Origin: Phytobacter diazotrophicus | Lineage (GTDB): Bacteria; Pseudomonadota; Gammaproteobacteria; Enterobacterales; Enterobacteriaceae | Direction: 5' to 3' | Assembly (NCBI GenBank): GCA_004346725.1 | Contig: SMDE01000010.1 | Coordinates: forward strand, 62,001-126,000 | DNA length: 64,000 nt | Shown: positions 39,036-47,635 of the stretch, one piece after another | Position numbering within the stretch: the stretch's first letter is position 1 | How the letters are laid out: every line of letters begins with the position of its first letter | The notes under the pieces: generated by a model | The model's database searches: none | Seen by the model: only the letters and a program-made list of their open reading frames with translations | What the model was told of the DNA's origin: nothing | Program-made: the position numbers and the translations under genes

Positions 39036-39912
39036 TTAATACCTCACTCAGGGCCTTGAGAAACGCGGGAAGCACCGGGTTTGGATTGGCCTTTGAGTAC
39101 ACCAGGAAGTTGTGTGCCTGAATATTGACCCCTTCGATGTTCATAAAGGTGACATTGGCCATGCCCAGCGCGCGCGATGATGCAGGCACGATGGCGCATC
39201 CGAGCCCGGCATTCACCATTCCGAGGATCGTGTGGGTCTGGGCCAACTGATATTTAAAATCCGGCGTGATGTCGTTAAAGACGAACAGGTCGGTAATGCG
39301 GTCGTAAAAGTGGCGCGCTTCATCCGGGCTGTAGAGAAAAAAGGGCTCATTATTAAAGGCGCTGAGGGGAATTTTTCGCTTGCGTGCCAGCGGGTGATCA
39401 CAGTGAAAGGCGGCGACAAATGTCTCCCCCTGCAGAGGCTGATACGCCAGCAGCGGGTTGGGTGGGACATGGCGCACAAAACCAACGTCAATACTGTTAT
39501 TTTCGACAGAGCTAATTTGTTTGTGCGAGACCTGCTCAAATAGACGGAAATCCACCCCCGGTAATTTCACCGACAGCGCTTTAAGCAACTGCGGAATAAA
39601 ACTCCAGGCAAATACCGCCGTAAATCCCATAGATAACGTGCCGATTTCGCCGGATGCACATTGCTGAACGGAGGATTCAAGTCGGTCTGCTAATTTCAGT
39701 ATTAATCGTGACTCCGTCAGCAAATGTTGACCCATATGGGTAAGCTGCACGTGACGGTTATTCCTTTCAAACAACGCTCCGCCCAGACTTTTCTCCAGAA
39801 GCTGTATCTGGCGGCTGAGCGGCGGCTGGGTCATATGCAGGCGGGCTGCGGCGCGTCCGAAGTTCAATTCTTCAGCAACGGCGATGAAACAACGCAATTG
39901 ATGTAAATCCAT
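39025..39912 (-). CDS. LysR-family regulator
   Basis: A 295-residue regulator with the usual N-terminal winged helix ([20 protein letters not shown], then [19 protein letters not shown]) and a C-terminal effector domain of about 200 residues. It is divergent from a 2-hydroxyacid dehydrogenase gene, separated by 88 bp, the usual arrangement for autoregulation plus activation of the divergent gene. The likely targets are the dehydrogenase and the MFS gene behind it. The effector is unknown, perhaps a hydroxy or sugar acid. Confidence 0.88.
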   Translation of the reverse strand: MDLHQLRCFIAVAEELNFGRAAARLHMTQPPLSRQIQLLEKSLGGALFERNNRHVQLTHMGQHLLTESRLILKLADRLESSVQQCASGEIGTLSMGFTAVFAWSFIPQLLKALSVKLPGVDFRLFEQVSHKQISSVENNSIDVGFVRHVPPNPLLAYQPLQGETFVAAFHCDHPLARKRKIPLSAFNNEPFFLYSPDEARHFYDRITDLFVFNDITPDFKYQLAQTHTILGMVNAGLGCAIVPASSRALGMANVTFMNIEGVNIQAHNFLVYSKANPNPVLPAFLKALSEVLITL

Positions 39913-40000
39913 AATTCAATTCTTATATTAATGAATACCGGATTTATATTAGACATGAATTATTACCCTGTCCATCATCTGGTTATTAACTACGCGACGG

Positions 40001-40963
40001 ATGATAGATATGACGAATAATATTGCTCAACAAAAAACACACATTTTATTAACCCAGGCGGTGCCAGCACCAATTGATGAAATATTACGGCGCGATTACG
40101 AAGTGCATCGTCTTTACCAGGCGAGCGAGCCGCAAAAAATGCTGGCAGATATTGGCCCACGGATTGAAGGCGTGGTGACCGGCGGCGCAAAAGGGCTTTC
40201 CCGAGAGATAATGGAATCTCTTCCGGCGCTTAAAATTGTCGCCATCAGCGGTATCGGCACAGATGCCGTCGACCTGGTGTATGCCGCAAAGCACGGTATC
40301 TATGTCACCACCACACCCGGCGTGCTGACCGATGACGTGGCGGATATGGCGCTGGGCCTGTTGATTTCCACCCTGCGACAAATGAGCGAAGGTGAGCAGG
40401 TCGTGCGTGCGGGGCGCTGGCCGCAAACCAACCTGCCGCTGGCGCGCAAAGTCACTGGCACGACGGTGGGGATTATCGGCATGGGACGTGTTGGCCAGGC
40501 CATTGCCAGACGGGTCGCCGCCTTTGACGCCCGTATTCTCTATACCGATCTCGCGCCGATTGCCGCCCTTGATTACACCTTTATTGCTGATATTCAGACG
40601 CTGGCGCAGGAAGTGGATGTTCTGGTGCTTGCCGCCTCTGCCGATAGCGGCGAGGTGATCATCAGTGAGTCGGTGCTGGAGGCGCTGGGGCCCGAGGGCT
40701 ATTTCATCAATGTGGCGCGCGGCAAGCTGGTGGATGAAGCGGCGCTGCTTGATGCCCTGACCCACAAGTGTATTGCCGGAGCCGGGCTGGATGTGTTTGC
40801 CCATGAGCCGCACGTACCGGAAGGCTTTTTCACCCTCAATAACGTCACCCTGCAGCCGCACCGCGCCAGCGCGACCGTTCAGACTCGCCTGGAGATGGGC
40901 AACATTGTGCTGGCGAATCTGGCGGCCTGTTTTAGCGGCAACGTGCCGCCACACCGGGTATAG
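40001..40963 (+). CDS. D-isomer-specific 2-hydroxyacid dehydrogenase
   Basis: A 320-residue NAD(P)-dependent enzyme of the GhrB/hydroxypyruvate reductase group, interconverting 2-keto and 2-hydroxy acids. The Rossmann motif is VGIIGMGRVGQAIARR (about 156-171). Catalytic Arg240 (INVARGKL), Glu269 (FAHEPHVPE) and His287 (LQPHRAS) are all present. ATG 40001 and ATG 40010 are both possible starts with weak ribosome sites. The adjacent GudP/GarP-like transporter suggests the substrate comes from outside the cell. Confidence 0.87.
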   Translation: MIDMTNNIAQQKTHILLTQAVPAPIDEILRRDYEVHRLYQASEPQKMLADIGPRIEGVVTGGAKGLSREIMESLPALKIVAISGIGTDAVDLVYAAKHGIYVTTTPGVLTDDVADMALGLLISTLRQMSEGEQVVRAGRWPQTNLPLARKVTGTTVGIIGMGRVGQAIARRVAAFDARILYTDLAPIAALDYTFIADIQTLAQEVDVLVLAASADSGEVIISESVLEALGPEGYFINVARGKLVDEAALLDALTHKCIAGAGLDVFAHEPHVPEGFFTLNNVTLQPHRASATVQTRLEMGNIVLANLAACFSGNVPPHRV

Positions 40964-41002
40964 CCATCGTTTCTGAACCCTACAAATAAAAGTGAGAAAA
41001 CA

Positions 41003-42343
41003 ATGAGCAAACAAATGGATGTCTCGCTGGAGCAGGTCAAACGGGTCGGACATCACCGCTATTGGGTGCTGGGGTTGATTTTCATCATCACCGTTATCAA
41101 CTATGCCGACCGCGCGACCATGTCGATTGCTGGCACCTCGGTGGTAAAAGAGCTGGGCCTCGACCCGATGATGTTGGGGATGATCTTCTCCGCTTTCGCC
41201 TGGGCCTACGCGCTGGGGCAGATCCCCGGCGGCTGGCTACTGGACCGCTTTGGTGCCAAAAAAGTCTACGGCATGAGCCTGGTGCTGTGGTCCGTGTTCA
41301 CTATGTTACAGGGCACCGTAGGCTGGATCGGGATGACCGGTAGTCTGGCGGCAATGACCCTGTTTCTGATGCGCTTTATGCTGGGTCTGGTGGAATCCCC
41401 CGCATTCCCGGCAAACTCCCGTATTGTCTCCAGTTGGTTCCCGACGCGTGAGCGCGGCGTGGCCTCGGCGCTGTTTAACTCCGGGCAATACATGGCGGTA
41501 GTGGTCTTCACGCCGATCATGGCCTGGCTGACCCATGCATGGGGCTGGGAGCATGTGTTCCTGTGGATGGGGGGAGTGGGGCTGGTGCTGGCGACCGTCT
41601 GGTTTGCCTGGTATAAGGAGCCGCATAAAGACCCGCGTCTGACAGAAGAAGAGAAAAACCTGATGCGCGAGGGCGGGGCACTGGTGGACCTGGACAGTGA
41701 AGGGGCGGCAAAGGCGAAGAAAACCTCGCTGCGCGATGCCAAATGTCTGTTTACCAACCGCAACCTGTGGGCCATTTATCTGGGGCAGTATTGTATTACC
41801 GCGCTGACCTACTTTTTTATTACCTGGTTCCCCATCTACCTGATTCAGGGGCGCGGTATGACCATCATGCAGGCGGGGTGGGTTGCCGCACTGCCTGCCA
41901 TCTGTGGCTTTACCGGCGGTCTGCTGGGGGGCTATCTGTCTGACATTCTGATTAGCCGGGGCATGCATCCTTCCCGTGCCCGTAAAACGCCGTTTGTGCT
42001 GGGAATGGGGCTGTCCACCATGCTGGTATTCGCCAATTTCGTCGACAGTAATAGCGCGGTAATTTTCCTGATGGCAATGGCGTTCTTCGGTAAAGGCTTC
42101 GCGGCCGTGGGCTGGGCGGTATTGTCCGATGTTGCGCCAAAAACCATGATTGGCCTGTGCGGCGGCGTGTTTAACGGCATCGGTAATATTGCCGGGATCG
42201 TGACACCATTGGTGATCGGTTATGTGGTGACGGTGACCGGCTCGTTTAACAACGCGTTGTGGTTTGTGGCGGCGCACGGTGTGCTGGCGGTGGTGAGTTA
42301 CATACTGATTGCGACACGCTTTGAACGTGTTAACGCGGCATAA
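41003..42343 (+). CDS. MFS transporter of the sugar-acid (GudP/GarP) type
   Basis: A 446-residue permease with about 12 membrane segments. The N-terminal HHRYWVLGLIFIITVINYAD and AGTSVVKELGLDP, and the motif GGWLLDRFGAKKVYG, are characteristic of the anion:cation symporter branch that carries glucarate, galactarate and related acids. It lies 40 bp after the dehydrogenase gene and is probably co-transcribed. The pair, with its LysR regulator, looks like a small module for uptake and redox conversion of a hydroxy or keto acid. The true substrate is unknown. Confidence 0.87.
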   Translation: MSKQMDVSLEQVKRVGHHRYWVLGLIFIITVINYADRATMSIAGTSVVKELGLDPMMLGMIFSAFAWAYALGQIPGGWLLDRFGAKKVYGMSLVLWSVFTMLQGTVGWIGMTGSLAAMTLFLMRFMLGLVESPAFPANSRIVSSWFPTRERGVASALFNSGQYMAVVVFTPIMAWLTHAWGWEHVFLWMGGVGLVLATVWFAWYKEPHKDPRLTEEEKNLMREGGALVDLDSEGAAKAKKTSLRDAKCLFTNRNLWAIYLGQYCITALTYFFITWFPIYLIQGRGMTIMQAGWVAALPAICGFTGGLLGGYLSDILISRGMHPSRARKTPFVLGMGLSTMLVFANFVDSNSAVIFLMAMAFFGKGFAAVGWAVLSDVAPKTMIGLCGGVFNGIGNIAGIVTPLVIGYVVTVTGSFNNALWFVAAHGVLAVVSYILIATRFERVNAA

Positions 42344-42375
42344 AAGAGAAAGACGCCGCCTGGAAACAGGCGGCG
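42344..42375 (-). terminator. Terminator of rimO (convergent with MFS gene)
   Basis: A 9-bp GC stem (42354-42362 with 42367-42375). On the minus strand the tail is TCTTTCTCTTTTA, just after the rimO stop. The plus-strand copy has a GAAA tetraloop but no T run. Confidence 0.8.
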
Positions 42376-42381
42376 ACAGGG

Positions 42382-43707
42382 TTAGACGCGGCTACCCCAC
42401 AGATCGTATTCGTCGGCGTTTTCGACTTTCACGCGGATGATATCGCCCGGTTTCACTTTCGTTTCCCCGTTCAGATAGACCGCGCCGTCGATTTCCGGTG
42501 CATCCGCCATGCTGCGGCCAATTGCCCCTTCTTCATCGACTTCATCGATAATGACCAGAATTTCGCGGCCCACTTTTTCCTGCAGACGCTCAGCGGAAAT
42601 CTGCTGCTGGAGCTGCATAAAGCGGTTCCAGCGCTCTTCTTTGATCTCTTCCGGCACCTGATCGGCCAGTTCGTTGGCGGTCGCACCGTCTACCGGGCTG
42701 TATTTGAAGCAGCCAACGCGGTCCAGACGCGCTTCTTTGAGGAAATCGAGCAGCATCTGGAAATCTTCTTCGGTTTCGCCAGGGAAGCCGACAATGAAGG
42801 TCGAGCGCAGGGTCAGTTCCGGGCAGATTTCGCGCCACTGCTTGATGCGCGCCAGTTGACGATCCACGGAGCCAGGACGTTTCATCAGTTTCAGGATACG
42901 CGGGCTGGCGTGCTGCAACGGAATATCCAGATACGGCAGGATTTTGCCCTCTGCCATCAGCGGAATGACATCATCAACGTGCGGGTAAGGGTAGACGTAG
43001 TGCAGACGCGTCCAGATACCCAGTTTTGCCAGTTGTTCGCACAGGCCAACCATGCTGGTTTTTACCGGTTCGCCATTGTGGAAGCCCATACGGTGCTTCA
43101 CGTCCACGCCATAGGCGGAGGTGTCCTGGGAGATAACGAGCAGCTCTTTCACACCCGCATCCACCAGACGTTTGGCTTCACTTAAAACGTCGCCAATAGG
43201 ACGGCTTACCAGATCGCCACGCATTGAGGGAATAATGCAGAAGGTGCAGCGATGGTTGCAGCCTTCGGAAATTTTCAGATACGCGTAATGACGAGGGGTC
43301 AGTTTGACGCCCTGTTCCGGCACCAGGCTCAGGAACGGATTGTGCTTCGGTTTCGGCACATAGTGGTGCACATGCTCAAGCACCTGCTCGTAGCTATGCG
43401 GACCGGTGATTTCCAGCACTTTCGGATGGACTTCACGAATCTGATCGACTTTGGCGCCCAGACAGCCGGTGACAATCACTTTGCCGTTTTCATTAAGGGC
43501 TTCGCCAATGGCTTCCAGCGACTCTTGTACCGCGCTGTCGATAAAGCCGCAGGTGTTGACGATAACCATATCGGCGTCGTTGTAGCTCGGTACCACGTCA
43601 TAGCCTTCGGTGCGCAGTTCGGTGAGGATGCGCTCGGAGTCAACGAGGTTTTTCGGGCAACCGAGAGAAACAAAGCCGATTTTCGGCTGCAGGGTCACAT
43701 TGCTCAT
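42382..43707 (-). CDS. rimO: Ribosomal protein S12 methylthiotransferase RimO
   Basis: A 441-residue radical-SAM enzyme, the E. coli length. It methylthiolates Asp88 (E. coli numbering) of ribosomal protein S12. The N-terminal UPF0004 domain binds one cluster through Cys17, Cys53 and Cys82. The radical-SAM cluster is Cys150, Cys154 and Cys157 (GCNHRCTFC), and a C-terminal TRAM domain begins near residue 375. No partner gene is adjacent. Confidence 0.96.
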   Translation of the reverse strand: MSNVTLQPKIGFVSLGCPKNLVDSERILTELRTEGYDVVPSYNDADMVIVNTCGFIDSAVQESLEAIGEALNENGKVIVTGCLGAKVDQIREVHPKVLEITGPHSYEQVLEHVHHYVPKPKHNPFLSLVPEQGVKLTPRHYAYLKISEGCNHRCTFCIIPSMRGDLVSRPIGDVLSEAKRLVDAGVKELLVISQDTSAYGVDVKHRMGFHNGEPVKTSMVGLCEQLAKLGIWTRLHYVYPYPHVDDVIPLMAEGKILPYLDIPLQHASPRILKLMKRPGSVDRQLARIKQWREICPELTLRSTFIVGFPGETEEDFQMLLDFLKEARLDRVGCFKYSPVDGATANELADQVPEEIKEERWNRFMQLQQQISAERLQEKVGREILVIIDEVDEEGAIGRSMADAPEIDGAVYLNGETKVKPGDIIRVKVENADEYDLWGSRV

Positions 43708-43863
43708 AGTTCAAAAAATAATCAGTTAAGGGATGCTCAGGGCAGGGATTGTACAGATAACGCCGGGAGATTTATAGAGGATTCTCGGCCGGGCAGGGTG
43801 AAAAAACGACTGCCTGCCTGGTAACGGCTTCGTTATAATTTAATACGACGAAAATTGCCGCTA

Positions 43864-44223
43864 TCAAAATTCATCAACCGTATCCCGGTCAGCATGAATA
43901 ACGGTAAACGCTAAATAATCCTGAACGACATTGAAGCTGATACTGGTTTTATAAACATCTTCAATATTCATGTCCTGGCATAAATTAAAGATGAAGTAGT
44001 TAATTTGATAATAAAGGACGTATGTATTGTCGTGTAGATGCTCAACCCTGCTGATAACGAAATCGTTGGTTGAGCGCGCATGCGGGCTGATGAAGGTTAA
44101 CTCCATGTTCAGAATAGGGATAAACGCCGGATTTTGTCGGTTTTGCTCAAGATAATGCTGAAGCTGTACGGCGGAATCTGCATTGTGCTTATGAATAGCG
44201 ACTGGCAGCGGAAACGTGTTCAT
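43864..44223 (-). CDS. Hypothetical protein, 119 aa
   Basis: I do not recognise this protein. It reads MNTFPLPVAIHKHN... and ends DRDTVDEF; it is acidic and soluble, with no signal peptide, membrane segment or Cys motif. A ribosome site (AAGGGT, five bases from the ATG) supports translation. The gene lies between rimO and a glutathione S-transferase gene, and its composition is lower in GC than its neighbours. It sits downstream, on the same strand, of a possible small-RNA/leader terminator at 44405-44430. Confidence 0.6.
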   Translation of the reverse strand: MNTFPLPVAIHKHNADSAVQLQHYLEQNRQNPAFIPILNMELTFISPHARSTNDFVISRVEHLHDNTYVLYYQINYFIFNLCQDMNIEDVYKTSISFNVVQDYLAFTVIHADRDTVDEF

Positions 44224-44735
44224 AGCGACCCTTGTAATACGGTGTATGGCATTAACATAACACGCACTTCGTGGTTCTTCATAAACCGTTAACGGGGTAT
44301 TTCGGGGTACGAAATCGGGCTGGGGGAAATACCTCTAAAGGATATCTCTGCGGATTGAATTTGCACCGAAAAGGCTCCGGTGTTTGCGTGTAAATATAAA
44401 AACCAAAAAAAAGCCGCTCGGACGAACGGCATAGAGACAACACGGAATTACGCAGAAACATAATGATTTACGAGCTAAATAATAGCTTGCTAATGATATC
44501 TTGTCTGCCATATTTATCGCTAAATTTTGGCTAAATGTGCGTTGTGATGGCCGTCAACATAGTATAAAAATCAGACAGAGTATGATTTGTGCCGCTGCGC
44601 TCGTGTGAACGCCCGTGTGAAACAGTGGCGGCGTAAAGCATCATGCATTTGCATGCCCCCATGAGCAGAGCCTGGATTTCATGCACATGGGGATTTTCTC
44701 TACTCTCTATATATCTCTACATAGAAAGCGTTGCA
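44224..44735. other. AT-richer intergenic region
   Basis: About 510 bp without a supported protein gene. It holds a minus-strand terminator-like hairpin (44405-44430) and a -10-like TATACT (44561-44566 on the minus strand). A 60-codon frame at 44279-44461 runs straight through the terminator and has no ribosome site. Confidence 0.5.
44405..44566 (-). ncRNA. Candidate small RNA or leader transcript
   Basis: On the minus strand a TATACT -10-like hexamer (44561-44566) lies about 150 bases before an intrinsic terminator. The terminator stem is GCCGTTCG/CGAGCGGC with one mismatch (44413-44430), then eight Us (44405-44412). No -35 match was found and there is no coding frame with a ribosome site. 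It could be a free sRNA or an attenuated leader of the hypothetical gene at 43864-44223. Confidence 0.35.
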
Positions 44736-45359
44736 TCACGGGGTACCGTTATTTCCATAGCGCAGGAAAGCAGGGCGCAGATTTAAGCGTTCAAACCATG
44801 CCTCCACTGCCGGGAAATCCGGGTGTTCAAAGGGCGTCATCTTCCAGCGGTTCACCGACAATCCCAGCACGATATCGGCAAGAGTGAACGTCTCCCCGGC
44901 GGCCCAGGCGCCTGTGCGTTGCAACTGTTGGTCGAGAATACCGACGCAGTGATTCCACTCCCTGATACCGGCGGCAATCGCATTCTGATCGTTGTAGTCA
45001 GGGTTTTTACGCACCAGTGCCGGAAAAACGTAGCGCCATGCGCTATTAAAGTCGGTGGCCTGCCAGTCCATCCAGTGCTCCACATTCGCGCAAGCTCGCG
45101 GTTCGCCAGGAAGCAGATCGTCGCGGCCCGCTTTACGCGCCAGATAGCGGCAAATGGAGTTGGATTCCCACAGGATAAAGTCATCATCAAGGAGTACCGG
45201 CACCATCGCATTTGGGTTCATGGCCCGGAAGGCGTCCGTCTGCGTCGAGGCAAAGCCGCTGCCATAGTCTTCCTGTGAATACGCCAGCCCCGCTTCTTCG
45301 CAGGTCCACAACACTTTACGCACGTTAATTGAAGACGTTTTACCCAATATTTTCAGCAT
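44736..45359 (-). CDS. Glutathione S-transferase
   Basis: A 207-residue GST. The thioredoxin-like N-domain begins MLKILGKTSSINVRKVLW, with the cis-Pro region NPNAMVPVLLDDDFILWESNSI binding glutathione. The C-terminal helical domain follows from about residue 90. ATG 45359 is chosen because the GST fold starts there; the frame is open further upstream. It is a relative of, but distinct from, GstB encoded at 57114. It is divergent from the guanidine operon, and the NtrC-type sites lie in the shared 380-bp gap. Confidence 0.88.
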   Translation of the reverse strand: MLKILGKTSSINVRKVLWTCEEAGLAYSQEDYGSGFASTQTDAFRAMNPNAMVPVLLDDDFILWESNSICRYLARKAGRDDLLPGEPRACANVEHWMDWQATDFNSAWRYVFPALVRKNPDYNDQNAIAAGIREWNHCVGILDQQLQRTGAWAAGETFTLADIVLGLSVNRWKMTPFEHPDFPAVEAWFERLNLRPAFLRYGNNGTP

Positions 45360-45438
45360 GACGCGAATCGCCTTTTGCGAGATTAATCGTTTAAAAACAA
45401 TACACCAGCAGCGCATCACCTGGCTACAGGGCCCTTGA

Positions 45439-45453
45439 GCACCAGTATGGTGC
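45439..45453. promoter_or_regulatory. NtrC-type enhancer site
   Basis: GCACC-AGTAT-GGTGC is a perfect match to the palindromic NtrC consensus (GCACC-N5-GGTGC). It lies about 115 bp upstream of the start point expected for the -24/-12 promoter at 45534-45551, a normal enhancer distance. Confidence 0.75.
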
Positions 45454-45468
45454 GCTGCCTCATTCTGG

Positions 45469-45485
45469 TTCACCAAAATGGGTGC
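45469..45485. promoter_or_regulatory. Second, weaker NtrC-like site
   Basis: TTCACC-AAAAT-GGGTGC retains both half-sites imperfectly, with one extra base in the spacer. It lies about 31 bp from the first site, close to three helical turns. Confidence 0.45.
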
Positions 45486-45533
45486 GTTTGCCCTGAGTTA
45501 TCGCTAAGTTACTGAAATATCATTAATCGCAAC

Positions 45534-45551
45534 CTGGCATAGTGCTTGCAA
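45534..45551 (+). promoter_or_regulatory. Sigma-54 (-24/-12) promoter of guanidine operon
   Basis: CTGGCATAGTGCTTGCAA has the invariant GG and GC dinucleotides separated by exactly ten bases (GG 45536-45537, GC 45548-45549) and the flanking TGGCA/TTGCA of the consensus. Transcription would start near 45561, just ahead of the riboswitch. Confidence 0.8.
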
Positions 45552-45587
45552 TAACGCTAACGCAGTGCAACACACAATTTGATAAAT

Positions 45588-45681
45588 AGCTGGCTAGGGT
45601 TCCGGTTCGCTAAGGCGGATGTCTGGTCCAAGAGCTGGCGACCTCTGAGAGGTTACACGGCGGGACAAAAACCCGGGAGAC
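45588..45681 (+). ncRNA. Guanidine-I riboswitch (ykkC class)
   Basis: The conserved blocks of the ykkC aptamer appear in order: CTAGGGTTCCGG (45594-45605), GTCTGGTCCAAGAG (45621-45634), ACACGGCGGGACAAAA (about 45655-45670) and ACCCGGGAGA (45671-45680). This class binds guanidinium and turns expression on. It is followed by a terminator hairpin and then the transporter operon. One base in the GGTCC(G/A)AGAG segment differs from the usual consensus. Confidence 0.93.
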
Positions 45682-45720
45682 AGCAGCACCAGTGGGTGTC
45701 GCGCTGCCCCCTTTTTTTGT
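45682..45720 (+). terminator. Riboswitch expression platform (terminator)
   Basis: GCAGC...CACC...GGTG...GCTGC forms an interrupted hairpin followed by CCCCCTTTTTTT (T run 45712-45718). It ends about 20 bases before the transporter start codon. Ligand binding would be expected to prevent its formation. Confidence 0.75.
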
Positions 45721-45738
45721 ACCAATCAGAGGTCAATA

Positions 45739-46797
45739 ATGAAGAAATCTCCATTACTCCGCTCTCTCGTGCTGTCGCTGGTCATGCTGACCACTCTCCC
45801 AACCTTTGCCGCCGTGAAGAAAGAGTTCAATGTCTGCTGGACCATCTACGCAGGCTGGATGCCGTGGGGCACCATCAGTAACAGCAAAATCATTGATAAA
45901 TGGGCCGACAAATACGGTATTAAAATCAATATCGTACAACTCAACGACTATATCGAATCTATTAACCAGTATACCGCGGGCCAGTTTGATGGCTGCACCA
46001 TGACCAACATGGATGCGCTGACCATACCGGCGGCGGGCGGCGTTGATAGCACCGCGCTTATTCTCGGCAGCTACTCCGAAGGCAACGACGGCGTGGTGAT
46101 GAAAGGCGAGGGCAAAACCCTCAAAGACCTGAAAGGCCAGCAGATCTACCTGCCTGAACTGTCCGTTTCCCACTATTTGCTGGTGCGCGGCCTGGAGAAA
46201 GCCGGTCTGGCAGAAAAAGATGTCACCGTGGTGAACACCTCCGATGCCGATATCGTTTCTGCCTTCGCCACCCCGAAAGTGCAGGCCGCTGTTGCCTGGA
46301 ACCCGCAACTGTCGGTTATCAAAGGCACGCCGAAAACCACCGAAGTCTTTAGCTCCTCGCAGGTACCTGGCGAGCTTATCGACATGATGGTGGTCAACAC
46401 CCAGACCCTGAAAGATAACCCGGCGTTGGGTAAAGCCCTGACTGGCGCATGGTACGAAATGATGGCGCAGATGAAGGCGCAGAATAAAGAGGCGCTGAGC
46501 GCCATGGCGGCGGCGTCCGGCACCGATCTGGCGGGCTATCAGGCGCAGCTTAAAACCACCCATCTCTTCTATACCCCGGCCGATAATCTGGCGTTTATCA
46601 GCTCCCCGGATCTGGCGAAAACCATGCAGCGCGTTGCGGCATTCTCCTTTGAAAAAGGGTTGCTGGGTGACGGCGCGCAAAGTGCGGATTTCATCGGCAT
46701 GGCCTTTCCGGGCAACGTTTCTGCCGGGGATGCCGCCAACGTGAAGCTGCGCTTTGACGACAGCTTCGTGAAGATGGCCGCCGACGGCAAGCTTTGA
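45739..46797 (+). CDS. Guanidine ABC transporter, periplasmic binding protein
   Basis: A 352-residue NitT/TauT-type solute receptor with a signal peptide ending ...LPTFAA (about residues 1-25). The mature part begins KKEFNVCWTIYAGWMPWG, with the typical TMTNMDALTIPAAGG and later LPELSVSHYLLVRGL segments. GAGG lies upstream of the ATG. It is the first gene behind the guanidine-I riboswitch, with permease, ATPase, two DUF1989 proteins, carboxylase and allophanate hydrolase following. Guanidine as ligand is inferred from the riboswitch; urea or another small amide is the alternative. Confidence 0.88.
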   Translation: MKKSPLLRSLVLSLVMLTTLPTFAAVKKEFNVCWTIYAGWMPWGTISNSKIIDKWADKYGIKINIVQLNDYIESINQYTAGQFDGCTMTNMDALTIPAAGGVDSTALILGSYSEGNDGVVMKGEGKTLKDLKGQQIYLPELSVSHYLLVRGLEKAGLAEKDVTVVNTSDADIVSAFATPKVQAAVAWNPQLSVIKGTPKTTEVFSSSQVPGELIDMMVVNTQTLKDNPALGKALTGAWYEMMAQMKAQNKEALSAMAAASGTDLAGYQAQLKTTHLFYTPADNLAFISSPDLAKTMQRVAAFSFEKGLLGDGAQSADFIGMAFPGNVSAGDAANVKLRFDDSFVKMAADGKL

Positions 46798-46819
46798 GCG
46801 AATGACAGGAACTCACGCC

Positions 46820-47635
46820 ATGCGACACATTAACCGCCATCCGACCCGGGGCATGCGTCTGACGCTTGTTCTGCTGCCTTTCGTCATTTTGCTGGCGGCG
46901 TACTTTCTGGGCTCTGCGGTGCGGCTGGAGGCCAACCCGCAGGATAAGCTGCTGCCTGGCATGCAGCAGATGCTGGACGCAATGTCGCGAATGGCGTTCA
47001 CCCCGGATAAACGCAGCGGCGACTACCTCTTCTGGATGGATACGCTGGTGAGCCTGGCGCGTCTGTTGACCGGGCTGGCGATTGCCTCGCTGATTGGTCT
47101 GTGCCTGGGCATTACCGCCGGGGTCTTTCCGATGTGGCGCGCCTCGCTCTCGCCGCTGATGACCGTGCTGTCGATGATCCCGCCGCTGGCGATCCTGCCG
47201 GTGCTGTTCATTGTCTTCGGGCTGGATGAGTTGTCAAAAGTGATGCTGATTGTGATTGGTATCACCCCGATGCTCGCCCGCGACCTTGAGCATCGCGCCT
47301 GCGAAATCCCGCCGGAAATCCTGATCAAGGCGCAAACGTTGGGGGCATCAAGCTGGACGCTGGTGCTGCGAGTGGTACTGCCGCAGCTTCTCTCCCGCCT
47401 GTTGACCTCGCTGCGCCTGCTGTTGGGATCGGCCTGGCTGTTTCTTATCTCGGCAGAGGCCATCTCCTCAACGGCAGGGCTGGGGTATCGCATTTTTCTG
47501 GTGCGCCGCTATATGGCGATGGACGTCATCATCCCCTACGTGGTGTGGATAACGTTGCTGGCATGGCTGATGGACCTCGGCCTGCGGCAGTTGCATAAAA
47601 CCTGTTTTCCCTGGGCGGAAGGAGGGAAGGCATGA
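46820..47635 (+). CDS. Guanidine ABC transporter, permease
   Basis: A 271-residue inner-membrane permease of the TauC/SsuC family with about six hydrophobic segments. The EAA-type loop is around EILIKAQTLGASSWTLVLRVVLP. I chose ATG 46820 (MRHINRHPTRG), nine bases after CAGGAA; ATG 46802 is also in frame and would add six residues. It overlaps the ATPase gene by 4 bp. Confidence 0.87.
   Translation: MRHINRHPTRGMRLTLVLLPFVILLAAYFLGSAVRLEANPQDKLLPGMQQMLDAMSRMAFTPDKRSGDYLFWMDTLVSLARLLTGLAIASLIGLCLGITAGVFPMWRASLSPLMTVLSMIPPLAILPVLFIVFGLDELSKVMLIVIGITPMLARDLEHRACEIPPEILIKAQTLGASSWTLVLRVVLPQLLSRLLTSLRLLLGSAWLFLISAEAISSTAGLGYRIFLVRRYMAMDVIIPYVVWITLLAWLMDLGLRQLHKTCFPWAEGGKA

Noticed and set aside
41306-42277. 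A 323-codon open frame opposite the sugar-acid MFS gene
   Set aside because: His/Gln/Arg-rich translation typical of the reverse of a membrane protein gene.
44279-44461. A 60-codon frame on the minus strand
   Set aside because: It runs through an intrinsic terminator and lacks a ribosome-binding site.
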